Of a DNA stretch of 64,000 nt, positions 47,985-56,231 are shown one piece after another (within the stretch, counting starts at the first letter, position 1; the number at the start of each line of letters is the position of its first letter). A program made the position numbers and the translations under genes. The DNA comes from a virus. The stretch lies in IMG/VR virus record IMGVR_UViG_3300042882_000732, positions 1-64,000 of that record; one strand, written 5' to 3'. Below the pieces are notes generated by a model. That model worked only from the letters and a program-made list of their open reading frames with translations. It was not told the origin of the DNA and did no database searches.

Positions 47985-50900
47985 TTAGAACGTTCCGCCA
48001 TCTAGTGAGCAATCAACAATAGCAGCACATACTGTTCCTGCGGTTAAGTATGTTGCCGTGGTTACTGCTGTAACGTGTCCCATTCCATCAACAGTAAAAC
48101 TAGCAATACCATTACTTCCTTGGGCACCAGTCAATGTTGAAGTATCATTATGGCCAATCGTTATGCTGCCACCTCCATTAGTAATATCTATTGCTGTTCC
48201 TTGTGTCAATGTGGCTTTAGTTAATGTGTTACCAGTAGTATTGCCTATTAATAATTGACCATTAGTATAAGAAGTTTGGCCGGTTCCTCCTTTGTCAACA
48301 GCAATCGTGGTTGCATTCCATGTTCCAGTAACCACTGTGCCGAGAGTTGTAAGATTAGCACTACCAGCCCAAGTACTAAGAGCAGTATTCTCTACATTAC
48401 TTAATCCTACCTTAGATTTGGCTAAACTAGTTATCCATGATGGGTCGGCATATGAACCATTAGTATATACTCCATTGGTTACTGTACCAGCATTACCTGT
48501 TACACTAATATTCCAAGTACCAGTAGCATTAGTTCCGCTTATAGAAGGCGCACCAATACTGTTATAAGAAATTGTTCTGGCCGCACTACCATTAAATGTA
48601 AAACTAGAACTATCTCCGGCTCCACCATTATTAACGGTAATAGAATTTGTGGTATTTCTAGTATCACTCAGTCTGCTATCATTACCTTGACAAAAAGTAT
48701 TAGCTGTTGATCCAAAGCTTCCTGTTGTTAATGCTCCAGCAGTTGTTGTTATAATTGGCAAGTTTGCTGTTGATCCTATAGCTCCAGCATTTGTTATGTT
48801 TCCGTGAGTGTGATTAGCAGTAGCAAAACTACTAGAATTTAAAGAGCTGTCTCTAACAATCTTTCCTGTTGTTCCATCAAACATAGCAAAGTTGCCGCTA
48901 GTGGCGCTAGTTGGGCCGGTTACTAAAATACTAGCATCAACAATGTTTGTTTGTAAAATATTCCAATTACTACCAACAGAGGCATGAGTGCCAGCAGCAG
49001 TACCGTCTGTTCCACAAATTATTGTATCGTTAACTTCTACTACTGGGCCAGAAGCCCCACCAATTCTACCAGCAACACTAATTTTATATACCCAACCTCT
49101 ATCGGCCGCTGGATAATTAGGATTAGTTGAACAGTCTATTGTTCCCTTGAAAATCATAGCATCATTGGTGGCAATGCCACTACCAATCATATTGTCAACA
49201 TAGGTTTTAACAGCATCCGCTCTTGGTAATGCTGATGATCCACCAGTTAGTATTGTTTCAACACTATAAGGGGCCGATATTGCATTAGTTCCATTACCCA
49301 CAAGGATATTATTAGAGGTTAGCGTGGTGGCTCCAGTGCCTCCTTTATCCACAGAGATTGTGGATGCTCTCCATTCACCATTAGTTATAGCGGCTCCTCC
49401 AACAAGATCAAAAGCTATTCTGAATGGAGCAGTTGTGATATCCGAATGAGTACCCACTAACAAATATCCAGAAGATGCACCTTGTTGACCAGTATAATAA
49501 TCAAAATAATTGTCTCCACCGCCAACAATATTCAAAGATGGTATATTAGCAAAGGATCCAGTATGGGATATATTTATTCTATTACCAAAAGTCTTAACTC
49601 CATTAATGCTTTGATTGCCAGTTGTGCGAACAACAGTACTATCAACAGCAATACTATCGGCACTAACGGTTATACCATCTCCCTGACCAATATTAAATGT
49701 TCTATCAGCACTAAGATCTCCCCCACCAACCAATCCACTTCCAGCAGTTAAAGTTCTAGACGATAAAGCAAGTCCTGTTGCTGCTATTGTGATAGTACCA
49801 GAACCGTTGGTAATTTGAACATTAGAACCAGCTGTTAAAGTATTAGCTGCAAGACCTGTACCACTACCAATTAATAACTGACCATTAGAGTATGAAGATC
49901 GTCCAGTACCACCTCTATTTACTTCTATTTGCTCACCCCTCCAAAAACCTTGAGTGACAGCACCATAACCATTATATCCGGTTGGATCGATTATAAAAGG
50001 AAATAAACTATTGTAACTTACGTTATCAAATGTTGTAATTGCATTTAAATTTATACTATTATTTAGCTGACTAGCATTGTTAATAAAAGAAGCAAGCTGT
50101 CCACCGCCATCGCCCCAATTGATGACTAGTGCATTTCCAGTTAAATAATTTATTGTATCCCCAATACTAATACCGCTATTGAATGTGGATGCATTGCCAA
50201 ATGTTTTGCTTCCATTGATAGTTTGAGTTCCCGTTGTTCTTACTACAGTATTGTCAACAGCAATAGCATCAGCACTTACGCTAATACCATCACCTTGACC
50301 AATATTAAATGTTCTATTAGCAGCTAATGTTCCTCCACCAGCTAATCCACTTCCAGCAGTAAATGTTACTGATGATAATGCTGTATTTTCAACATTTCCT
50401 AGTCCAATATCTCCCTTAACCTGTGCTGCTGTTCGAGCTTTAATAACTCCGCCATTAGAATAATTTGTAAAAGCTGCAAAGTGAGTTCCTGATGAGCTTG
50501 TTGTAGCAGCAGCTACGTCCACTCCTGTGCCGTTGCCACCATCTCCTATTTGAACTCCAGAACTTCCAGTTAAAATAACTTTACCAAAAGTAGATTCTAT
50601 AGTAGTATTGCCAATAGTTCCATTTTCTAGTGACATATCTTTATCATACCAACCTAGTGCATTATATCTGTAGTTGCTGGTAAAAAGACCAATAGAAGCC
50701 GTATCAGCATCCATAAGGACATTAGAACCAGCACCACCAGAACCAATTATTCTAATAGTATCTTCTACAAACACAGTAGATCTAAATGTTTTTTCCCCAT
50801 TAACATTTTGATTTCCTGTTGTATAAACAGCATTTGTTGCGTAGGCGGAGTTTCCATTGATACTTATTGGCCATGTTCCAGTAGCATTAGTTCCACCTCT

Positions 50901-51092
50901 TAATGAATATGCTCCACTACCAGCTATAGCAGGCACCGCTGTTGATATTCCACCTACTCCGCTTCCATAAGCATAATATAAAATATTATCATTTTCATTA
51001 AAGGCTAATTCTCCATTATATAGTGATGCTGCTGATGGTGATCCAGCAGATCCGCTTGATGGTCTTCTTTTAATTCTGATAGTATTGGCCAT
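47985..51092 (-). CDS. Large tail fibre protein
   Basis: This 1035-residue fibre starts MANTIRIKRRPSSGSAGS with YNGELAFNENDNILYY, the fibre N-terminal signature. It is built from imperfect repeats: two copies of a block with AGSGLAGGG, RTFNIGQGDGISVSADAIAVD and VVRTTGTQTINGSKTFG, and three of a GGTGxTSYTNGQLLIG block, which also occurs in the next fibre. There is no obvious chaperone domain at the end. GAGG precedes the ATG and a GGTGTAATTTATAATAG motif lies 50 bases upstream, so the fibre pair may have its own promoter. Confidence 0.82.
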   Translation of the reverse strand: MANTIRIKRRPSSGSAGSPSAASLYNGELAFNENDNILYYAYGSGVGGISTAVPAIAGSGAYSLRGGTNATGTWPISINGNSAYATNAVYTTGNQNVNGEKTFRSTVFVEDTIRIIGSGGAGSNVLMDADTASIGLFTSNYRYNALGWYDKDMSLENGTIGNTTIESTFGKVILTGSSGVQIGDGGNGTGVDVAAATTSSSGTHFAAFTNYSNGGVIKARTAAQVKGDIGLGNVENTALSSVTFTAGSGLAGGGTLAANRTFNIGQGDGISVSADAIAVDNTVVRTTGTQTINGSKTFGNASTFNSGISIGDTINYLTGNALVINWGDGGGQLASFINNASQLNNSINLNAITTFDNVSYNSLFPFIIDPTGYNGYGAVTQGFWRGEQIEVNRGGTGRSSYSNGQLLIGSGTGLAANTLTAGSNVQITNGSGTITIAATGLALSSRTLTAGSGLVGGGDLSADRTFNIGQGDGITVSADSIAVDSTVVRTTGNQSINGVKTFGNRINISHTGSFANIPSLNIVGGGDNYFDYYTGQQGASSGYLLVGTHSDITTAPFRIAFDLVGGAAITNGEWRASTISVDKGGTGATTLTSNNILVGNGTNAISAPYSVETILTGGSSALPRADAVKTYVDNMIGSGIATNDAMIFKGTIDCSTNPNYPAADRGWVYKISVAGRIGGASGPVVEVNDTIICGTDGTAAGTHASVGSNWNILQTNIVDASILVTGPTSATSGNFAMFDGTTGKIVRDSSLNSSSFATANHTHGNITNAGAIGSTANLPIITTTAGALTTGSFGSTANTFCQGNDSRLSDTRNTTNSITVNNGGAGDSSSFTFNGSAARTISYNSIGAPSISGTNATGTWNISVTGNAGTVTNGVYTNGSYADPSWITSLAKSKVGLSNVENTALSTWAGSANLTTLGTVVTGTWNATTIAVDKGGTGQTSYTNGQLLIGNTTGNTLTKATLTQGTAIDITNGGGSITIGHNDTSTLTGAQGSNGIASFTVDGMGHVTAVTTATYLTAGTVCAAIVDCSLDGGTF

Positions 51093-51129
51093 TTTAACCT
51101 CTATTGATTGGATTATTTTATTTAAAAGA

Positions 51130-51150
51130 ACTATTATAAATTACACCTTA
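51130..51150 (-). promoter_or_regulatory. GGTGTA-type putative late promoter P4 (fibre genes)
   Basis: Minus-strand core GGTGTAATTTATAATAG starts at the stop of the 234-residue gene and is 50 bases upstream of the 1035-residue fibre. The second half is a good TATAAT. Confidence 0.5.
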
Positions 51151-51852
51151 AACCATCCCTCCATCGATCTCAGTCGAATTCTTCCAATTTTGACTAGTTG
51201 TGTCATATTTTATTAAGCTATTATCTAAAAGAGAGTTTGTAAAAGCAATTTCATTTAATTGACTAAGCCTTGGATTTATAAAAGATCTGGCTAAAATTAC
51301 TCCATTAACAGGATTGGCACTAGATATAATACCTACTAGTATAATGTTTTTATTTGGTTTAATCTTTGTAAGTTTGCCATAATCAAATGGGTGTACATAT
51401 AAAACATCGCCATTAGACCAAGACTCATTGCCGTCTGATATATTAGAAATTGCTCCACTAGTATCAAGATTATATATACTTCCAAAATTGACAATGAATC
51501 CATAATCTCCATCAGAAGCGTATTCTAACATTAACCCTGCATATAGCTGTTCAGATATGGTGCCATTGGCAATGTATGGGCTTACTAATGGTACGCTATA
51601 TTCTGTATCATAACCTGTAAAATATACGGCTTGTCCCTTTTGTATAGAAAACCCGGTATTATTATAAACTTTAATTAAATTTTCTGATGTACCAATATAG
51701 TTTAAATTATTCCACCTCAAAGATCCATCGCCAATTTTAAGTCTTCCTGTATCTATTTCAAATCCCATCTCGCCGTTTGCTAAAATAGGATTTGCTGAAA
51801 CCCATTGTGATTTTGTTCCTCTTCTAATTTGTACTAAATTTCCGCGAGGCAT
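51148..51852 (-). CDS. Short fibre-type protein (stand-alone fibre anchor domain)
   Basis: This 234-residue protein opens with NLVQIRRGTKSQWVSANP and GEMGFEIDTGRLKIGDG, as in hyaluronidase-type fibre heads. Residues about 60-190 match the domain at 109-245 of the 1199-residue fibre (KGQAVYFTG, GNESWSNGDVLYVHP, YGKLTKI). It is therefore a short relative of the large fibre without its repeat shaft. Its ATG overlaps the upstream stop (TAATG). It may be a fibre connector or a short fibre. Confidence 0.75.
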   Translation of the reverse strand: MPRGNLVQIRRGTKSQWVSANPILANGEMGFEIDTGRLKIGDGSLRWNNLNYIGTSENLIKVYNNTGFSIQKGQAVYFTGYDTEYSVPLVSPYIANGTISEQLYAGLMLEYASDGDYGFIVNFGSIYNLDTSGAISNISDGNESWSNGDVLYVHPFDYGKLTKIKPNKNIILVGIISSANPVNGVILARSFINPRLSQLNEIAFTNSLLDNSLIKYDTTSQNWKNSTEIDGGMV

Positions 51853-52136
51853 TATGGAGTACCTCCATTTATAGAAATAGCAGATTGTTGAGGAATAAAT
51901 GACTGTATATATGTTGCTAGACCACTAACTCTTGTGTGCGGTAAATCTCCAACAGTATCATTAATAGGATAGCCTGTTGGTAATTCTAAGAGAGATAATG
52001 TTGGATATTGAGAAGTTATATTTATTTGTGCATTACCGTATCTATCTATTTCTACTATATTAATATCGTCTATTTTACCAGATTCTATTGTTAGATTAGA
52101 ATACTCTAAATCAACAGTAACAGTATAATCGTTCAT
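51852..52136 (-). CDS. Small hypothetical fibre-block protein
   Basis: A beta-rich protein of 94 residues starting MNDYTVTVDLEYSNLTIE, with LSLLELPTGYPINDTVGDLPHTRVSGL. The start at 52136 overlaps the upstream stop (ATGA); an ATG nine bases upstream is also possible. The stop overlaps the next start (TAATG), so it is coupled on both sides. The phrase SLLELPTGYP and the following SGL recall short fibre linkers. Function unknown. Confidence 0.62.
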   Translation of the reverse strand: MNDYTVTVDLEYSNLTIESGKIDDINIVEIDRYGNAQINITSQYPTLSLLELPTGYPINDTVGDLPHTRVSGLATYIQSFIPQQSAISINGGTP

Positions 52137-52537
52137 GGTTGACACTCCAACAATGAAGAAGAAGTGCTGAATCTTTTTACAATAATTATTGTTCCATATA
52201 ATAATCTAATAATCTCATTACCACCACCAGAATACATTTCATTAGGACTTTCTAATTCTAAATCATATTTAGCATTTTCAAATAAAAATCCATTTGTTGT
52301 TACTGCTGGTATTTGTAATAAAATTCGTCCTTGAACACCAGATATTTGAAATTTATATATACTATGATCTAAATTATTAGTATTAAATGTTTGTGTTACT
52401 CCCTCATCTGTGGTCCATGTTAATCTGGCGCACCAACCAGTAATATTAATTGGATTATCATCGTTATCTTTATATGTTAAAGATAATTTATAAGATGCTC
52501 CTTGTTCAATAGAAAAGTCATATTTTGATGCTGGCAT
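52133..52537 (-). CDS. Virion beta-domain protein, short copy
   Basis: This 134-residue protein begins PASKYDFSIEQGASYKLSLTY and ends RLLYGTIIIVKRF. It is the same beta domain as residues 1-120 of the P-domain protein at 41687-42646, here without any C-terminal extension. In both places it directly follows a copy of the connector gene, which argues for a two-gene cassette that was duplicated. A baseplate or neck-spoke domain to which fibres attach is plausible. Confidence 0.7.
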   Translation of the reverse strand: MPASKYDFSIEQGASYKLSLTYKDNDDNPINITGWCARLTWTTDEGVTQTFNTNNLDHSIYKFQISGVQGRILLQIPAVTTNGFLFENAKYDLELESPNEMYSGGGNEIIRLLYGTIIIVKRFSTSSSLLECQP

Positions 52538-52555
52538 ATTTTGACCTTTAAAATA

Positions 52556-53071
52556 TTATGAATATAGATTTCTGCCTCTGTCATTAGTATACGGTAACAT
52601 CTCAGGATCAAATCTATTACCAACAAAAGGACTGAGTATAGCGGCGATGGCTGTGGCATTTTGCACATCCCAATGTTCTGCTAAATCAGAATATAGTTTA
52701 CACGGACCATGATCTATAATAGACTGCCATCCTGCCAAACTACCGGCAACAGATAGTTGTGCTGGGCCTAGGGCAGCCCTTATGCCTTCTAAAGAAGCCT
52801 TGGTTCTGAAATTACTTTGATCTAGTATGCATGCTGTTTTTAATCCAACTAAACTAACAAATATACTATCGTTATATATAGTAGGATCTGGAGTTATTTC
52901 TGGTTTAACAACATTAACTTCATATGATCTGTCAAGAACAACTTCGAATTGAACATATTTAGCTGCTACTGCTATGGTCTGATATAATCTTTGATCACTA
53001 TAAGAATACGGCTGATTAATATCATTAATTAATATTCTTACTATTGATACTATTTCTTTTTGCCATGACAT
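52556..53071 (-). CDS. Head-tail connector/neck protein, copy 1
   Basis: This 171-residue protein has MSWQKEIVSIVRILINDI, AAKYVQFEVVLDRSY, LKTACILDQSNFRTKA, LEGIRAALG and AILSPFVGNRFDPEML, each matched in the gene at 42659-43168. It is the first gene after the major capsid gene and its terminator, the usual position of a head-tail adaptor. A GGTGTAAAATAATATAG motif 36 bases upstream, right after the terminator, suggests its own promoter. The start ATG has GGAG further upstream than ideal. Confidence 0.72.
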   Translation of the reverse strand: MSWQKEIVSIVRILINDINQPYSYSDQRLYQTIAVAAKYVQFEVVLDRSYEVNVVKPEITPDPTIYNDSIFVSLVGLKTACILDQSNFRTKASLEGIRAALGPAQLSVAGSLAGWQSIIDHGPCKLYSDLAEHWDVQNATAIAAILSPFVGNRFDPEMLPYTNDRGRNLYS

Positions 53072-53092
53072 TATGAAGTCTCCAAGAGTGGT

Positions 53093-53114
53093 GGACTATA
53101 TTATTTTACACCTT
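53093..53114 (-). promoter_or_regulatory. GGTGTA-type putative late promoter P3
   Basis: Minus-strand core GGTGTAAAATAATATAG, 36 bases upstream of connector copy 1. It sits only a dozen bases beyond the T-tract of the capsid terminator, as expected for a new start after termination. Confidence 0.55.
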
Positions 53115-53123
53115 ATATATAAC

Positions 53124-53147
53124 AAAAAAGGCTGGCAAAAGCCAGCC
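53124..53147 (-). terminator. Rho-independent terminator after major capsid gene
   Basis: On the transcript: GGCTGGC, a TTTT loop, GCCAGCC, then six T. The seven-base stem is perfect and GC-rich. It lies 33 bases beyond the capsid stop codon and would limit the abundant capsid transcript. Confidence 0.9.
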
Positions 53148-53179
53148 CAGTTTGTCATATAGAAATATGATTGTTTATA

Positions 53180-54202
53180 TTAGAGTGAGCCAAGAAGCAC
53201 TCTACGATTGTCTAGAACTGCGAAGCCCTGTTCAGCCCATCCGTAGAATCCGGCTCTCTTTTGACGATGTAGTGTATTATCTTCAAAAATTTGAACCTCT
53301 TCACGAACTGGCATTACAAAACTGTCTCTCTTGCGTAGATCAAGACCAACAACAACTTCAACGTCGGTGTTTGGTGATGACTGTGGCATAGAGCCACCGA
53401 GAGTACTTGTGTAATACAACTGATACTCTTGGCCTTCTCCTAGCTCGTCGATATCATGTAGATTGATACCGAATACGCGATTCAAAGAACCATCAGCAGC
53501 AGTGTAGATTTCGCGTCTGGTTGTTTCATCAACTTGATCAACACCCCAGTTACGAATATCTTCCATAGCCTCTGGACTGACATAAAGATCAGTTAGTTGG
53601 CCACGGTTATTACTAGCAGAGTTACCTCCGCCGTTTCTACGCATTACTGTTTTCATCAAACTTACCAATCTCTTGGTAAATTGACCAACAGCAGCATCGC
53701 TGTCGAATACAACAATATTACGATCATAGCCAGCAGCAAGAATGGTGTGCCAACCATCATCATTCATCTTCTTAACAAATTGAGCTTCTAAAACTTCCAT
53801 TGCACGACCAACGACATCCCAACGGGCATCGCGGGCATACTTTAGAAGATAGTCGATACTAGCTCCAATGTCATAGGTTGGAACCATGACGTAGTCGCTC
53901 TCAACATGACGCTCTGGAATATATCCATGATTAGGAATTGTATAAGCAACAAAGTCCTTTTCGGTGCCAGGAGCAAGAAAATCTAAGGGGAACTCTGGGG
54001 TAGCACTTTGAGCCAAACGAATTGGTTCAAAGATACCGCTCAGAATATCGCCACTAAGAACGCCCTGCCTTAGAGGTAATTCTAGAGCTTTAGCAAACTC
54101 TCTGTTTGCACTTAGAGATACTTCTGCATTTAGTGAGCCAGAACGAACAAGCAGATCTGTTAATTCTGGAGTCGGTTGAAAAACCTGTGTGTCTCTAGCC
54201 AT
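53180..54202 (-). CDS. Major capsid protein
   Basis: This 340-residue protein follows portal, protease/scaffold and decoration genes and is closed by a strong terminator, the standard order for a major capsid gene. Features include an N-terminal helical arm, a DFVAYTIPNHGYIPERHVE stretch (E-loop-like), TDLYVSPEAMEDIRNW and a C-terminal FVMPVREEVQIFEDNTLHR. I expect an HK97-type fold from length, context and the typical VSPEAMEDIR helix, but no alignment was possible. The GC content is visibly higher than in the neighbours, as often for a highly expressed gene. GGGAG precedes the ATG. Confidence 0.85.
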   Translation of the reverse strand: MARDTQVFQPTPELTDLLVRSGSLNAEVSLSANREFAKALELPLRQGVLSGDILSGIFEPIRLAQSATPEFPLDFLAPGTEKDFVAYTIPNHGYIPERHVESDYVMVPTYDIGASIDYLLKYARDARWDVVGRAMEVLEAQFVKKMNDDGWHTILAAGYDRNIVVFDSDAAVGQFTKRLVSLMKTVMRRNGGGNSASNNRGQLTDLYVSPEAMEDIRNWGVDQVDETTRREIYTAADGSLNRVFGINLHDIDELGEGQEYQLYYTSTLGGSMPQSSPNTDVEVVVGLDLRKRDSFVMPVREEVQIFEDNTLHRQKRAGFYGWAEQGFAVLDNRRVLLGSL

Positions 54203-54236
54203 TTTTAGTTCTCCCTTGATTTATTGATTAATTTAA

Positions 54237-54692
54237 TCAGACAATGTTTACTGAAACTTTTGCATAGCCGTCAGCATCTTTACTGCTGAGGAATTGACCA
54301 ATCTTAGCAGCACTACTGGCACTTGATGTGCCAATTAAACCACTAACACCTACATAAGCAGCATCTCCAGCGGCTGGACTAATTCCAGCGACTAGCATGT
54401 TTGTTACAACTTCTCCTTGACGCAAAAGTGTAACTTTGCCACCAACCTGAACCTCATCTTTGTACCAATTGATATGTTGTCTTGTGAGATCAAGATCAAC
54501 AACATCATTTAGTAAAACGCCAACTGGTTTGCCAGTGACGGCTGATGCATATTCTACGACAGCGCCTGCATCGTCCATAGAAGCTCCGGCTCCGCTTGTT
54601 TTAACACAAGCAATGCCGCCTCTAAACTCTTTTGCTGTCATGAAGAAAGAAACGTTTGTTAAAAGTTCTACGCGATCTGGTTTTAGAGCCAT
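54237..54692 (-). CDS. Capsid decoration protein
   Basis: This 151-residue beta-rich protein (LTNVSFFMTAKEFRGGIA, GKVTLLRQGEVVTNML, SKDADGYAKVSV) lies directly between protease/scaffold and major capsid genes. A head-stabilising or decoration protein normally lies there, and the repeated GEVV/GKVTLL turns look like DUF2190-type decoration proteins. It shares the raised GC of the capsid gene. It sits two bases downstream of the protease gene and has a GGGAG site. Confidence 0.72.
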   Translation of the reverse strand: MALKPDRVELLTNVSFFMTAKEFRGGIACVKTSGAGASMDDAGAVVEYASAVTGKPVGVLLNDVVDLDLTRQHINWYKDEVQVGGKVTLLRQGEVVTNMLVAGISPAAGDAAYVGVSGLIGTSSASSAAKIGQFLSSKDADGYAKVSVNIV

Positions 54693-54694
54693 TT

Positions 54695-56215
54695 TTATTC
54701 TCCCTTATTGAGTGTTTTGCCTAATCTGCTACAAACAAAATCTACTAAAGCAGCTCTGGTATTGGAAACTTCTGTTTCAGGTTCGCCTCCAACTCCGAGT
54801 TCTACTGTCTGTTCTGGTTCTGCTGTTTCAAGAACAGATTCATCAGCAATTTCTTCTGATGCTTTCTTCTTTTCTACAACTTCTGGCTTAGCTTCTTTTT
54901 TCATAGCAGAAACTAGAAGAGTTTTGATGCCTTCAAAAGAAGAATCATCAAGATGCTCAAACTGATCTACTGTAGCAATGACTGTATCATTATTAAGACC
55001 AGTTTCAAGAAGATCTGCTACTCTTTTCATTTTCTTTTCTTTTTTAGCCATTTCTTCTTCTTTCATTTTATATCCAGCGATTACTTCATTAGCAGCTTCA
55101 AGTTCGCTTTTGACTTTTTTCATTTCTTCTTCTTTGGTCATTTCTTCTTCTGTTTTTTTCTTGGCTGCTTCTTCTTTCTCAATAACAGCAGCTTCTAAAG
55201 CAGCGGTTAGCTCAGCGATTTTATCTTCATGAGCTTTAATAGCAGTTTCTAAAATATTGGTTTGTTCTTTTAGCTCTGAAGCCTGAGCATAAGCATCTTT
55301 TACGGCATCTGAGCAATTGTTCATAGCCTCTAGTTTTGTTTTCATATCAGCTATTTCTTGTTCTACGCTCATAGTGACATTCTCCATTTGTGCTGTTGAC
55401 GTAATTGTAGATACACCTGATAATATTAAATCGTCTTTTTTTTCTGTCAAATTAACTAAATTTTGATTATCTTTATCGTTTAATAAAATGTCTTTGGTAA
55501 ATATAACACTATCTGGATTAGCTGGTCTATCAACAAAGCCTTTGCCAGAAAAGGTTACATTTCTTAAAACTCTACCAACTTTGTATCCATCATGTTCTCC
55601 TATTCCACCATAAGCCCTAAGGTGTTTGGTCAAAAATGCAGTGTCATTATTCCTGGCTAAAACTTTAAATTCTCCAGTATCTTTATTTTGTAATCCATAA
55701 TCAAAACCCTTAAAATAGCATTCCATACTAACGTATTTTGTTCCATTTTCTATTTCAGATATTAATTTTTCTGATCTTCCTTTTAACTCAGGATTAGTAA
55801 ATGCTCTATAAATAACAGATCCAGTTAATATGTGATATTTATTTGGAAGATTTTCTATTGGAGTATTATCATTTATTAATATTCCGTCATCCGTAATAGG
55901 CCAATTTGATGTTATGTGCCCTATTATAAGAGCTTCGTCATGTTCTAAATTTGTTGGCTTATCTTCTGGAGTGTGTCTAGCTAGCCATATTTCTGATTTA
56001 TCAAATATATCGTCATTTTTATTCCAGCTAGAAGTTACTAAGATAGATTGAACATAATATAAGTCATTATCACTTAAAGAAGCTAAAGATTTGATATTTT
56101 TAATATTATGATTATTAGATTCTGATGGTTCTACATGACAAGCATAACTAATAGATGCTTGCGATTTGATGCGTTCTTCTAAGCCATCTTGAATTTCTTG
56201 TTCAAAAACTAGCAT
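54695..56215 (-). CDS. Prohead protease fused to scaffold protein
   Basis: Residues 1-242 resemble phage maturation proteases: NKNDDIFDKSEIWLAR, then LEHDEALIIGHI with His92 as likely catalytic His, KYVSMECYF with Ser163 as likely nucleophile, and a closing NVTFSGKGFVDRPANPDSV. Residues about 280-400 are a charged coiled coil (EKEEAAKKKTEEEMTKEEE), followed by an acidic, Glu-rich tail (to 506) typical of scaffold. The fusion of protease and scaffold in one chain is known in several phages. It is expected to direct capsid assembly and cleave itself and the coat protein. The start ATG follows GAGG. Confidence 0.82.
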   Translation of the reverse strand: MLVFEQEIQDGLEERIKSQASISYACHVEPSESNNHNIKNIKSLASLSDNDLYYVQSILVTSSWNKNDDIFDKSEIWLARHTPEDKPTNLEHDEALIIGHITSNWPITDDGILINDNTPIENLPNKYHILTGSVIYRAFTNPELKGRSEKLISEIENGTKYVSMECYFKGFDYGLQNKDTGEFKVLARNNDTAFLTKHLRAYGGIGEHDGYKVGRVLRNVTFSGKGFVDRPANPDSVIFTKDILLNDKDNQNLVNLTEKKDDLILSGVSTITSTAQMENVTMSVEQEIADMKTKLEAMNNCSDAVKDAYAQASELKEQTNILETAIKAHEDKIAELTAALEAAVIEKEEAAKKKTEEEMTKEEEMKKVKSELEAANEVIAGYKMKEEEMAKKEKKMKRVADLLETGLNNDTVIATVDQFEHLDDSSFEGIKTLLVSAMKKEAKPEVVEKKKASEEIADESVLETAEPEQTVELGVGGEPETEVSNTRAALVDFVCSRLGKTLNKGE

Positions 56216-56231
56216 AATTTAACCCTCGTTT

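Noticed and set aside
53152-53391. Plus-strand frame opposite the end of the capsid gene
   Set aside because: It has no ribosome site and lies opposite a firmly identified gene and beside its terminator.
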